In this document: one piece after another, positions 23,784 to 32,291 of the stretch | Position numbering within the stretch: the first letter of the stretch is position 1 | How the letters are laid out: every line of letters starts with the position of its first letter | DNA from: Acidobacteriota bacterium | GTDB taxonomy: Bacteria; Acidobacteriota; Terriglobia; Terriglobales; SCQP01 | Assembly (NCBI GenBank): GCA_021789895.1 | Contig: JAJYIU010000028.1 | Span: 1 to 42,945, forward strand | Reading direction: 5' to 3' | DNA: 42,945 nucleotides | The notes under the pieces: model-generated | Seen by the model: the letters and a program-made list of their open reading frames with translations, nothing else | What the model was told of the DNA's origin: nothing | The model's database searches: none | Program-made: the position numbers and the translations under genes

Positions 23784-26555
23784 TCAGCGGCGCGTCACCT
23801 GGAAGCGGGCGGCGATGGTCCGGTCGGAGCTGCCGCCCACCAGGATCTGGTACGGCCCGGGCTCGACTTTGAAGCGCATGTGGAGGTTCCATTGCGCCAG
23901 GTCCTGCGGCTGCAGCGTAAACGTCAGCCGCCGCGTTTCCCCGGGCTGCAGATTCACCCGTTCGAACCGGCGCAGTTCCTCCACCGGCTGCGTGACCACG
24001 CTCACCAGATTATGCAGATAGACTTCCGCAACTTCGTCGCCTGGCCGCGCGCCGGTATTGGTAACGTCGAACTGAATTCGCAGCGGCCCGGCGGTGCCGA
24101 TCGTCACCGCCGGTGCGGAGGATTTCCGGGCGCTGAACCGGGCCGGCGGCGCCGGGCGCCGCGGGTTGGGCGAGGGCATGGTCAAGGTCCCCTGCAACAT
24201 CCCGTTCCCGACCGTGCCGGTTAGCGACATTGGCGCGCCGCCGGGCCCGTTCAATTTGAACGCGAACCGCCCATCGCGATAGGTTCCTTCCTGGATGGCG
24301 AGACTGCCCATGGCGGAGTTGATTTGGCCGGAAAGCGCGCCCTGGGTGTTCACCAGATCGAGCGAAAACGGCAGGGACATGTTCCGCATCCGCAGCCGCC
24401 CCGCATAGTGCCCGCTGACGCGCTGCAAGTCCCGCCGGACTTTTTCTGCCGCGGCGGCGCGCTGCGCCGACGTCTCGTAAGGATTGACCACCCGTAAATG
24501 GCTGAAGCGGAAAGTGGTGTAGCTCAACCCGTAGCCGAACGGATACAGCGGCTTGCGATTGGTTCCGATCCAGGGAATCACGGCGCTGGGCTTGTGATTG
24601 TAGAAGTCGGGCAGATCGCCCACGGTGTGCGGAAACGAGATGGACAATTTCCCCCCGGGATTGTACTTGCCAAACAGCACGTCGGCCACCGCCGTCCCGC
24701 CTTCCTGGCCCGGAAACCAGGCTTCCAGAATTGCCGGCGCATGCCGCGCCAGGTAATTGATCGTGATCGGGCGCCCGTTGACCAGCACCACCACCACCGG
24801 CTTGCCGGTGGCCAGGATGGCGCTCGCCAGCTTGCCCTGATCGCCGAACAGCCGCAGCGAATCGCGGTCGCCGAGATGCTGCAGGCTCCAGGCCTCGCGG
24901 TCAATGGATTCATTTTCCCCGATCACGAGGATGACCACGTCCGCCTGCCGTGCGGTCCCGACCGCGGCGGCGATTTCCCGCTGCTGCGCGGCTTCGCTCG
25001 GCACATGGTAGCCGTTGTTGTACCAGGCCAGCCAGCTTGGCGTCTGCGCGTTGATGTCGGTGGTAATCTGGCAGCCCTCGCTGAACAGCACCTTAGCTTT
25101 CCCCGCGAGCTGCCTGCGAATGCCGTCGAGAATGCTGACTTCATGGAAGGGCTGGCGCGAGTAGCCGCCCAGGTGCGCATATTGCGCGTCCGGGCCGATC
25201 ACCGCGACCGTCCGGTAGCGGCGGGGCGAGAGCGGCAGCAGCGCGCCCTGGTTTTTCAGCAACACCATGGATTCCAGCGCGGCCTGAAGCGCCACCTGCC
25301 GGTGCGCCGGGGTGTTGAGCGCGTGCGCGGCGGCGTTCACATTCACATAAGGATGGTCGAACAGTCCCAGCCGGAACTTCGCCCACAACACGTCGTGCAC
25401 GGCGCGGTTGATCTGCGCAACGGAGATACGCCCTTCCGGCACCTGTTGGTACAGCGTTCGAAACACGTCGCCGTTGGAAAGATCGAATTCGACCCCGGCT
25501 TCGAGCGCCAGCCGCGCCGCGTCGGCATAGTTAGCGGCGACATGATGCCGCTCCACCAGCATCTGCAGCCCATTCCCGTCGCTGGTGACATAGCCGTCGA
25601 ATCCCCACTCCTGCCGCAGCACCCGGGCCAGCAGCCAGTGGTTGATGTGGTCGGGAATGCCGTTGATCTCGTTGTACGAAGCCATGATGCTGCCGACATG
25701 GCCCTGCTCCACCGCCGCGCGGAAGGCGGGGAGAAAATCCTCCCGCACCACCCGCTCGGAGACGTTCACCGGCGAGGTGTTGGTGCCGCCTTCGGGATCG
25801 CCGTGGCCGGTAAAGTGCTTGGCCGTGGCCAGCACATGCTCGCGGCCGATCAGATAATGCCTGCCCTGCAGCCCCCGAATCTCGGCCAGTCCCATCCGGG
25901 TCACCAGGTAGGGGTCTTCGCCAAAGCTTTCTTCCGTCCGCCCCCAGCGCGGATCGCGCGCCAGATCCAGGTCGGGCGCGAAGACCTGCTTGATCCCCGT
26001 CGCCGCCGCCTCCTGCCCGGCGATGGTATAGGCCTTCACCAGCAGCGCCGGATCCCAGGTGCTGGCCAGCGCGATCGGCATCGGAAACATCGTCGCGCCG
26101 TACTGCATCGAGCCATGCAGCGCTTCCCCATAAAAAATGACCGGAATTCCCAGCCGCGTCCGCTCCATCTGGTAGCGCTCGATCGCGTTGCGCAGGATGG
26201 CCGACTTGCGCGGGCTCAGCGGATGGCGATAGTCGTACTGCCGCGCCTGCAGCCGATTGAGATCGCGGGTGGTGAAGGTTCCCGTCGGATCGATCAGCCC
26301 CTGCGGCCGTTGCGGCAGCAGTTGAGCGATCTTTTCCTGGAGCGTCATGCGCCGCATCAGATCGGCCACCCGGTCTTCGAGCGGCAGCCGGGCATTGCGG
26401 TAATCCGGAAGGCCCGCCTGGCCGGCAGCGGCCCGGCCGGCCTTCGCCGGGGTCTGGCTGGGCGCAGGCGCGGCAGCCGGGGATGGAGTCTTCGCGCCGG
26501 TGCCGGCCAGCAATGCCAGAACCAGCGCCGGCCCAAGTGCGGTTAATCGGCGCAT
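23784..26555 (-). CDS. GH3-family beta-glycosidase with an inserted beta-rich domain
   Basis: 923 residues, longer than typical GH3 beta-glucosidases/xylosidases. Signal peptide LTALGPALVLALLAGTGA. The N-terminal barrel shows KHFTGHGDPEGGTN and MASYNEINGIPDHIN; the nucleophile is Asp326 in GYVTSDGNGLQML (SDG rather than the usual SDW or SDC). The C-terminal GH3 sandwich follows (VVVLVNGRPITINYLA, PFGYGLSYTTF), then an unusual insert of about 100 residues (about 695-795) with alternating strands (SGHYAGRLRMRNMSLPFSL, then ALSGQINSAMGSL, then MSLTGTVGNGMLQGTL), and finally the fibronectin III-like domain (VTNTGARPGDEVAEVYLHN). ATG 26555 is preceded by GGGGAGG at 5 bases. Substrate (glucoside, xyloside or arabinoside) cannot be read from sequence. 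Confidence 0.93.
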   Translation of the reverse strand: MRRLTALGPALVLALLAGTGAKTPSPAAAPAPSQTPAKAGRAAAGQAGLPDYRNARLPLEDRVADLMRRMTLQEKIAQLLPQRPQGLIDPTGTFTTRDLNRLQARQYDYRHPLSPRKSAILRNAIERYQMERTRLGIPVIFYGEALHGSMQYGATMFPMPIALASTWDPALLVKAYTIAGQEAAATGIKQVFAPDLDLARDPRWGRTEESFGEDPYLVTRMGLAEIRGLQGRHYLIGREHVLATAKHFTGHGDPEGGTNTSPVNVSERVVREDFLPAFRAAVEQGHVGSIMASYNEINGIPDHINHWLLARVLRQEWGFDGYVTSDGNGLQMLVERHHVAANYADAARLALEAGVEFDLSNGDVFRTLYQQVPEGRISVAQINRAVHDVLWAKFRLGLFDHPYVNVNAAAHALNTPAHRQVALQAALESMVLLKNQGALLPLSPRRYRTVAVIGPDAQYAHLGGYSRQPFHEVSILDGIRRQLAGKAKVLFSEGCQITTDINAQTPSWLAWYNNGYHVPSEAAQQREIAAAVGTARQADVVILVIGENESIDREAWSLQHLGDRDSLRLFGDQGKLASAILATGKPVVVVLVNGRPITINYLARHAPAILEAWFPGQEGGTAVADVLFGKYNPGGKLSISFPHTVGDLPDFYNHKPSAVIPWIGTNRKPLYPFGYGLSYTTFRFSHLRVVNPYETSAQRAAAAEKVRRDLQRVSGHYAGRLRMRNMSLPFSLDLVNTQGALSGQINSAMGSLAIQEGTYRDGRFAFKLNGPGGAPMSLTGTVGNGMLQGTLTMPSPNPRRPAPPARFSARKSSAPAVTIGTAGPLRIQFDVTNTGARPGDEVAEVYLHNLVSVVTQPVEELRRFERVNLQPGETRRLTFTLQPQDLAQWNLHMRFKVEPGPYQILVGGSSDRTIAARFQVTRR

Positions 26556-26714
26556 ATCGGCCTCCCCTGAGGCATCCAACCGCATGCCTCGGTTTTGGGT
26601 TTGGTTGAAACGCAGTAGTATGACACAGCCGCTCCACGCGGCACGGCGGCGGGCCGAATCTGGCGTGGCGGCGAATTGAACCTTTCCAGTAAGAAAGCAG
26701 GCTTTGCGGTTTAT

Positions 26715-27446
26715 TTATTGCGCCGGCCCGGCGACGATCATCACCCCCGCCGGCAGCCGGAAATGAAACCGTCCCCGCGGCAGCCGGTGGTTAGCTTGAA
26801 TCTGGCTGAAGCGCAGATCGACTTCGGCGCCGGTGACCTCGCGCATCACCAGCCGGCGGATATTGTAGGCGCGGGATACTTCCAGCAGCACCTCGCGATA
26901 GATGCCGTCCATGTCTTTCGGACGCCCGCGCAGCACCCAATCACCCGCCCGCAGCGGATTCAGCCCGCCATAGCTCAGCCCCTCGAGTTCGCGCTCGAGA
27001 TGAGTCTTGCCCAGCAGAAAGCGCAGCGGGGTGCGCAAGTCCCGGCTGGCGGCCAGCGGCGTGCGCTGCGCGGTGCGCGTGCCGTAGATATAGAGCCAGG
27101 CGTTGTGCCGGCCGATCAGAAACAGCTTGCGCTGCGGAGTTTCGTAATCCCAGCGCATCAGCCCCGGATGGCGCAGCCAGACGCGCCCGCTCTCGACCCG
27201 GTGCTCGCCCGGGGCGGTAAAGATCTCCGTAAAGCGCGCCGACATCGTGTGCAGCGAGTTGTAGCGCGCATCCACAATCGCCGCCAGCCGCCGCACGCTG
27301 AGCGAGGCCGGAACGCGCGCCGCGCCTTTCGGCGCCGCCGCCGGAGCGTTTGCCGCTGCCGCGCGCGCCGCCCCCGCACCCGCCATCGCGCCCGCCGCCA
27401 GCAGCAGCGCGATAAAATTTCGCATCGTCACCATCGCTCTATTCAT
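26715..27446 (-). CDS. lolA: LolA-like outer-membrane lipoprotein carrier protein
   Basis: 243 residues. A signal peptide (MRNFIALLLAAGAMAGAGAARA) leads into the LolA fold: LAAIVDARYNSLHTMSARFTEIF, then SGRVWLRHPGLMRWDYETPQRKLFLIGRHNAWLYIY, the strongly conserved LolA block (G.v.l..Pg..RW.y..P...l...g...w.Y). LolA ferries lipoproteins across the periplasm, or in Acidobacteriota may belong to related carrier families. Start choice is uncertain: ATG 27446, 27434 or 27425 all precede the signal peptide; TAAAAT at 27450-27445 could be a -10 box, which would favour 27434 or 27425. It stands alone, divergent from the NusG-like gene. Confidence 0.82.
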   Translation of the reverse strand: MNRAMVTMRNFIALLLAAGAMAGAGAARAAAANAPAAAPKGAARVPASLSVRRLAAIVDARYNSLHTMSARFTEIFTAPGEHRVESGRVWLRHPGLMRWDYETPQRKLFLIGRHNAWLYIYGTRTAQRTPLAASRDLRTPLRFLLGKTHLERELEGLSYGGLNPLRAGDWVLRGRPKDMDGIYREVLLEVSRAYNIRRLVMREVTGAEVDLRFSQIQANHRLPRGRFHFRLPAGVMIVAGPAQ

Positions 27447-27637
27447 TTTACGGAAAAGCGCGCGCGGGTGGCGCCGGTGCGCGCGGGCTGCGGCTGGGCG
27501 GCATGGAATGACTGCGCGCCGGGTTTGATGCCAGCGCCTGCGCGCGGGCCAGGCCGCCTCGCCGGCCGTTCTCCGGCCCCGCCGGCCGCAGGTATTGCAT
27601 GAGTTACCGGCCCGGCTTGGCTTAGCATCGATTTATT

Positions 27638-27666
27638 TTGCTTGCCTGCCGCGCGCGGAATAGACT
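27638..27666 (+). promoter_or_regulatory. candidate promoter of the NusG-like gene
   Basis: TTGCTT (27638-27643), 17-base spacer, TAGACT (27661-27666). It lies in the 299-base divergent spacer between lolA and the antiterminator gene, and would give a leader of about 70 bases before ATG 27746. Box matches are moderate. Confidence 0.45.
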
Positions 27667-27745
27667 ATATTTTTACTCACCTGAGCAGTAGGGAGTGGCA
27701 TGCAAGTCATTCTCTGCCGGCTGTAAATCCTGATCATCAACTTGC

Positions 27746-28342
27746 ATGGAACGCAGGAACGCATCACCCCATGGGTTTTGTCTGTGTGGCGGCGACGGCC
27801 AGGAGCCGCGCTGGTTGGCGGCCTACACCCGTCCGAAGCATGAATCGCGCGTGCGGGAATACTGCCAGGAGAGGGAAATCGAGACTTTCCTGCCCACCTA
27901 TCGCAGTTGGCGGCACTGGAGCGATCGGCGCAAGCTGCTCGACCTGCCCCTGTTCCCCTCCTATCTTTTTATGCGCGTGAGCGAGGAGCAGCGGCGGCGC
28001 GCAGTGCAGGCGCCCGGCTTTTTGTGGTTCATTCACCAGCAGGGCCGTCCGGTCCCGGTCAACGAGGCGGAATTGGCCGCGGTGCGCCAACTGCTGGTCA
28101 GCGGGCTGCAATACGATCCCCTGCCCGGCGCTCAACTCGGCGATGAAATCGAAATTGTGCGCGGCCCGCTGCAAGGCCAGATCGGCCGGCTGGTGCGCAA
28201 GCAGCAGAATGCCATCGCCTTGCTGGTCACGGCGATCAACGGCGGCGTGCGCGTCACCTTGCCCGACACCTCCTGGGTGCGAGTCGTGCGGCACCAAATC
28301 CGGCCGGTCGGCTTGGCCGTCACCGCCGGGTTCAGCTATTGA
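27746..28342 (+). CDS. NusG-like transcription antiterminator (UpxY/RfaH type)
   Basis: 198 residues. The NGN domain is visible from residue 23 (RWLAAYTRPKHESRVREYCQEREIETFLPTY, then RKLLDLPLFPSYLFMRV, the PLFP.YlF motif), followed by a C-terminal KOW domain (GDEIEIVRGPLQGQIGRLVRKQQNAIALLV). This is a specialised NusG paralogue, not housekeeping NusG: it is isolated from secE/rplK and lies beside polysaccharide genes, as UpxY and RfaH relatives do, where they prevent premature termination in long operons. It has no Shine-Dalgarno at ATG 27746, and the first 20 residues before the domain are atypical, so the true start could differ. It is convergent with the UDP-xylose synthase-like gene. Confidence 0.87.
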   Translation: MERRNASPHGFCLCGGDGQEPRWLAAYTRPKHESRVREYCQEREIETFLPTYRSWRHWSDRRKLLDLPLFPSYLFMRVSEEQRRRAVQAPGFLWFIHQQGRPVPVNEAELAAVRQLLVSGLQYDPLPGAQLGDEIEIVRGPLQGQIGRLVRKQQNAIALLVTAINGGVRVTLPDTSWVRVVRHQIRPVGLAVTAGFSY

Positions 28343-28396
28343 CACCTTAAAGAAACCAGGAAACGGACGGACTTCGCGCCCCGCGGTTCGCCTCGC

Positions 28397-29362
28397 CTAT
28401 TGGCCGGGGCCGGGTTCCGCGTGGGCTGCGGATCGGATCGTAGTCTCGAAATACGGCCAGGTCCGCCGCAGCCCTTCTTCCAGCGGGACCGTGGGCAGCC
28501 AGCCCAGCCGCTGGCGGGCCAGCGTGATTTCGGGACAGCGGCGCCGCGGATCGTCCTGCGGCAGCGGGCGAAACACGATTTCGCTCTTGCCTCCGCTCAG
28601 CGTTTGGATTCGCCGGGCGAACTCCAGCACCGTGGTTTCGGCGGGATTGCCGAGGTTGATGGGCCCGGTCTCGTTCGAGCGCAGCAGGCGGTACAAGCCT
28701 TCGATCAGATCGTCCACAAAGCAAAAGCTGCGCGTCTGCTGCCCGTCGCCATAGACCGTCAGCGGCTCGCCGCGCAGCCCCTGGCCGATCAACTGCGGCA
28801 CCACCCGTCCGTCGTCGAGCCGCATGCGCGGGCCATAGGTGTTGAAGATGCGCGCAATCCGCACCGGCAACCGATGCACCCGGTGATAGGCCATGGTCAG
28901 CGCTTCGGCGAAGCGCTTGCTCTCGTCATAGCAGGAACGCGGTCCGATCGGATTCACGTGGCCCCAATAATCCTCCCGCTGCGGATGCACTTCCGGATCG
29001 CCATAGCATTCCGAAGTGGACGCCAGCAGGAAGACGGCGCGTTGCTCGCGCGCCAGCTCCAGGCAATGGAACACTCCCAGGCTGCCCACCCGGAGAGTTT
29101 CGATTGGCAGCCGCGCATAATCCACCGGGCTGGCGGGCGAGGCGAAATCGGCCACCGCGTCCACCCGCCCGCCGACCGGCAGCGCGCGCGAGATATCCGA
29201 CTCCACCCACTCGAACCGCGGCTCGCCGCGGAATTGGGCCAGGTTCGCCAAGCTGCCGGTCGCCAGGTTGTCCACTCCGACGACTTCATGCCCCTCGGCC
29301 AGCAGGCGATCGCAAAAGTGCGAGCCTAAAAATCCGGCGGCGCCGGTGACGATGATGCGCAT
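28397..29362 (-). CDS. UDP-glucuronate decarboxylase (UDP-xylose synthase)-like SDR enzyme
   Basis: 321 residues, an extended short-chain dehydrogenase. NAD-binding [10 protein letters not shown] starts at residue 6; [12 protein letters not shown] matches the UXS nucleotide-sugar site; catalytic [36 protein letters not shown] contains the Tyr-x3-Lys pair and the UXS-typical YGDP.VHPQ.E.YWG.VNPIG.R.CYDE.KR string. Later [12 protein letters not shown] and [14 protein letters not shown] are also typical. The reaction would turn UDP-glucuronate into UDP-xylose for a polysaccharide; a close epimerase activity cannot be excluded. ATG 29362 has no ribosome-binding site; TACATT lies 5 bases upstream, suggesting a leaderless transcript. 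It is divergent from gmd. Confidence 0.9.
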   Translation of the reverse strand: MRIIVTGAAGFLGSHFCDRLLAEGHEVVGVDNLATGSLANLAQFRGEPRFEWVESDISRALPVGGRVDAVADFASPASPVDYARLPIETLRVGSLGVFHCLELAREQRAVFLLASTSECYGDPEVHPQREDYWGHVNPIGPRSCYDESKRFAEALTMAYHRVHRLPVRIARIFNTYGPRMRLDDGRVVPQLIGQGLRGEPLTVYGDGQQTRSFCFVDDLIEGLYRLLRSNETGPINLGNPAETTVLEFARRIQTLSGGKSEIVFRPLPQDDPRRRCPEITLARQRLGWLPTVPLEEGLRRTWPYFETTIRSAAHAEPGPGQ

Positions 29363-29367
29363 GCTTC

Positions 29368-29373
29368 AATGTA
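29368..29373 (-). promoter_or_regulatory. -10 box of the UDP-xylose synthase-like gene (leaderless type)
   Basis: Minus-strand TACATT, 5 bases before ATG 29362. No Shine-Dalgarno is present. The same TACATTGAA string occurs before the divergent gmd gene. Confidence 0.4.
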
Positions 29374-29488
29374 CCGCGTTTTCGCCCGCGTCCCGCCGTC
29401 CGCGTGCAAAGCTTTGCGGCCCGGCTGCAAACTTTTGCGCATGCCGCGCGGCGCGCCGATAGCGCGGATTGCGGGTGCGGTTTTCCTG

Positions 29489-29494
29489 TACATT
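29489..29494 (+). promoter_or_regulatory. -10 box of gmd (leaderless type)
   Basis: TACATT lies 7 bases before ATG 29502, which would put the transcription start at the A of the start codon. No Shine-Dalgarno and no convincing -35 box. Confidence 0.4.
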
Positions 29495-29501
29495 GAAATT
29501 A

Positions 29502-30548
29502 ATGCCTACCAGAAAAAACCCCGTCGCGTTGATCACCGGCATCACCGGCCAGGACGGATCGTATCTGGCGGAATGGCTGTTGGCCAAAGGCTATGCCGTG
29601 CACGGCATCGTTCGCCGGGTGGCGATGGAAAGCCCCGAGGTCCGCCTGCTGCGCATCGCCCATCTGCTTCCCCGGCTGCAGTTGCACGCCGCCTCGCTCG
29701 AAAGCTACCCCAGCCTGTTTCGCGTGGTCAGCGAAATCCGGCCGGACGAGTGCTATCACCTGGCGGCGCAAAGCTTCGTCAGCTATTCGTTTGAAGACGA
29801 GTTTTCGACCCTCAACACCAATATCAACGGCACCCATTATCTGCTCTCCGCCATCAAAAACGCCGCGCCCGATTGCCGCTTTTATTTTGCCGGCTCGAGC
29901 GAGATGTTCGGCAAGGCGCGCCAGGTGCCGCAAACCGAGCTGACTCCCTTCCACCCCCGCTCCGCCTACGGCATCTCCAAGGTGGCCGGCTACGACCTGA
30001 CCCGCAATTACCGTGAGGCCTATGGGTTGTTTGCCTGCGCCGGCATCCTGTTCAATCATGAGTCGCCCCGCCGCGGGCTGGAATTCGTCACCCGCAAAAT
30101 CTCCGCCGCCGTAGGGCGCATCTGCGCCGGCCGGCAAAAAAACCTGCACCTCGGCAATCTCGAGGCCCGGCGCGATTGGGGACACGCGCGCGATTACGTC
30201 CAGGCGATGTGGATGATGCTGCAGCAGACGCAGCCCGATGATTTCGTCGTCGCCACCGGCGCCACTCACTCCGTGCGCGAGTTTGCCGAGCTGGCCTTCG
30301 CGGCCGCCGGGCTCGATTACCGCGATTACGTCAGCAGCGATCCCGAATTTTACCGCCCCGCCGAGGTGGATCTGCTGCTCGGCGATGCCGGCAAGGCGCA
30401 TCGCGTGCTCGGCTGGCGCATGGAATGCAGCTTCGACCAGTTGGTGCGCGAAATGGTGGAGCACGACCTCCAGCAGGCGCGCGCACAATCCCGGTTCGAG
30501 GCCGCTGATTCGGCCCCGAGCATCCCGCTCTATAAAAAAGCAAGCTGA
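29502..30548 (+). CDS. gmd: GDP-mannose 4,6-dehydratase
   Basis: 348 residues. Converts GDP-mannose to GDP-4-keto-6-deoxymannose, the precursor of GDP-fucose, GDP-rhamnose or perosamine. Motifs: ALITGITGQDGSYLAEWLL (NADP site), SSEMFGKARQVPQTELTPFHPRSAYGISK (catalytic Ser/Glu and Tyr-x3-Lys), GILFNHESPRRGLEFVTRKI and NLEARRDWGHARDYVQAMWMMLQQ, both highly diagnostic. DPEFYRPAEVDLLLGDAGKA is also characteristic. It is shorter in the middle than the E. coli enzyme, as in many other bacteria. ATG 29502 is chosen since the NADP motif begins 9 residues later; GTG 29469 adds an unsupported tail. No second-step enzyme (GMER or RMD) is present nearby, so the final sugar is unknown. Confidence 0.95.
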   Translation: MPTRKNPVALITGITGQDGSYLAEWLLAKGYAVHGIVRRVAMESPEVRLLRIAHLLPRLQLHAASLESYPSLFRVVSEIRPDECYHLAAQSFVSYSFEDEFSTLNTNINGTHYLLSAIKNAAPDCRFYFAGSSEMFGKARQVPQTELTPFHPRSAYGISKVAGYDLTRNYREAYGLFACAGILFNHESPRRGLEFVTRKISAAVGRICAGRQKNLHLGNLEARRDWGHARDYVQAMWMMLQQTQPDDFVVATGATHSVREFAELAFAAAGLDYRDYVSSDPEFYRPAEVDLLLGDAGKAHRVLGWRMECSFDQLVREMVEHDLQQARAQSRFEAADSAPSIPLYKKAS

Positions 30549-30669
30549 GTTCGAGCGCAGCGCCTCCCTGCCCGGCGGGTGTCCATCTCTGCCCGGCTTG
30601 CCGCCCTATGACCGGCCAGGAGTTTCATCGAGACATGGCCCGCTCAGCCGGCCATGGACCTGGAGTCTA

Positions 30670-30698
30670 TAGACAGGGGGCAAGCTCTTTGTTATGAT
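30670..30698 (+). promoter_or_regulatory. sigma-70-type promoter of the WecA-like gene
   Basis: TAGACA (30670-30675), 17-base spacer, TATGAT (30693-30698): a close match to consensus. Transcription would begin near 30705, about 38 bases before ATG 30743, in the 194-base spacer after gmd. Confidence 0.65.
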
Positions 30699-30742
30699 CG
30701 TCTCCCGTCTATCACTAAGTCCCGGCCGGAATTGAATTTCGG

Positions 30743-32200
30743 ATGTTGCGCTCCTTCTACCTGGACGGCCTGCTGGCTTTTCTGCTTTGTCTGGGACTGA
30801 CTTGGTGTGTCCGCCGCCTGGCGATTCGCTTTGGCTGGCTCGACCGACCCTCTCCGCCCGCGAAAACGCATTCTCGCGCCGTGCCCCGCCTGGGGGGGGT
30901 GGCGGTGCTCGCCGCCACCCTGGCCGCGATCCTGCTGCTGCGTTTTTGGCAGGCCCGCTTCGACCGGCCCAACTTCCTGCTGCACACGCAGGTAAATCGG
31001 ATTCTGCTTCCCACTTTGCTGATCTTCCTGGTGGGCCTGGTTGACGATTTACACTCGCTGCGCTGGGGGTTGAAACTCGGCCTCGAAACCCTGGCCGCCG
31101 CCGGCGCCGCGGCGCTCGGGCTGCGGATCCAACTCTCGCTCGGCCATGCCCTGCCGCCGGAACTCAGCTACTTTTTTACCATCGCCTGGCTGCTGGCCTG
31201 CGCCAACTCGATGAATCTGATAGACGGGCTGGACGGACTCGCCTCCGGCATCGCCCTGCTCGCCACCCTGACCTTGATGATCGCCGGCGTCGTCACCGGC
31301 AACCTGGCGCTGGTGATGCTCACCCTGCCGCTGGCCGGCTCCCTGCTCGCGTTCCTGATCTTCAACTTCAACCCCGCCACCATCTTCCTGGGCGACTCGG
31401 GCAGCCTGACCATTGGATTCCTGCTCGGCATCTTCGGCATCGTCTGGTCGGAAAAATCCACCACCATCCTCGCGCTCACCGTTCCCGTTTTCGCCCTGGC
31501 GCTGCCGCTGATGGATACCGGCATTGCCATCGTGCGCCGCTGGTTGATGGGGGCTTCGGTCTTCGAGCGCGACCGCGGGCACCTGCACCATCGCCTGCAG
31601 GGCCTCGGCATCAGCCCGCGCCGCGTCGTCTTCCTGCTTTACGGCCTGTCGGCGGTCTTTGCCCTGGTCTCCCTCTCGCTCCTGCCCCAATACTATGCCG
31701 GCCTGGGGCCCGCGGTGCTGGCGATCTCCGCGCTCATCTGGTTCGGCGTGCAGACACTGGGCTACGAGGGCGTGCAGCAGTCCGGCAGCCAATTGCACCA
31801 GCGCATGAGCCTGCGCCGCGCCACCGCCGATCTGGTCGCCCTGCAGCATCTCGCCGCCCGGCTCGACGAGCAGGCCAGCCGTGAGGATTTCTGGCTGCAG
31901 CTCTGCGGCATCGCCGCCTTCGTCGGCGCCGTGCGTTGTCAACTGGAATGGGGAGCGCCGGCGGACGCCTTCAACCGCGATTGCTGGCTGGAAGCTCCCG
32001 TCCCGCTGCAATGGGAGCTCACCATTCCGCTGGCCGCCGCGGAACGCCAGGGCAGCCTGCGGTTGGGCTTCGCCGCCGCGCCCGCGCTCGCCGGCATGGC
32101 CGCCGCCAGCGTGGCCGAATTGCTGGGACGCAGCCTCGCCCCCGCCCTCGCCCGCCTGGCCGCTCCCCCCGCCGCCTGGGGCCAGACCGCCGGCTCGTAA
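30743..32200 (+). CDS. WecA/MraY-family polyprenyl-phosphate sugar-1-phosphate transferase with C-terminal extension
   Basis: 485 residues. The first 345 form about 11 membrane helices with the polyprenyl-phosphate N-acetylhexosamine-1-phosphate transferase motifs: VDDLHSLRWGLK (Asp101-Asp102), NSMNLIDGLDGLASG (Asp161), FLGDSGSLTIGF (Asp218) and RGHLHHRLQGLG (His cluster from 280). It would attach the first sugar phosphate to undecaprenyl phosphate for an exopolysaccharide or O-antigen. Residues about 365-470 form an extra soluble segment (ADLVALQHLAARLDEQ, then LQLCGIAAFVGAVRCQLEW, then WELTIPLAAAERQGSLRLGF) whose pattern resembles a degenerate GAF domain. ATG 30743 lacks a strong ribosome-binding site. 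gmd lies upstream on the same strand. Confidence 0.9.
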   Translation: MLRSFYLDGLLAFLLCLGLTWCVRRLAIRFGWLDRPSPPAKTHSRAVPRLGGVAVLAATLAAILLLRFWQARFDRPNFLLHTQVNRILLPTLLIFLVGLVDDLHSLRWGLKLGLETLAAAGAAALGLRIQLSLGHALPPELSYFFTIAWLLACANSMNLIDGLDGLASGIALLATLTLMIAGVVTGNLALVMLTLPLAGSLLAFLIFNFNPATIFLGDSGSLTIGFLLGIFGIVWSEKSTTILALTVPVFALALPLMDTGIAIVRRWLMGASVFERDRGHLHHRLQGLGISPRRVVFLLYGLSAVFALVSLSLLPQYYAGLGPAVLAISALIWFGVQTLGYEGVQQSGSQLHQRMSLRRATADLVALQHLAARLDEQASREDFWLQLCGIAAFVGAVRCQLEWGAPADAFNRDCWLEAPVPLQWELTIPLAAAERQGSLRLGFAAAPALAGMAAASVAELLGRSLAPALARLAAPPAAWGQTAGS

Positions 32201-32291
32201 CCGCCTCAATGTGATTTAGAGCATGCGCCGCAGCATCCTCAGTGTGACCGCTATCATTGCTGCGGAACGGCAGGGCCGCCGAAACTATGCC

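Noticed and set aside
24498-26546. 682-codon plus-strand reading opposite GH3
   Set aside because: Antisense shadow; no motifs, and GH3 on the minus strand is complete.
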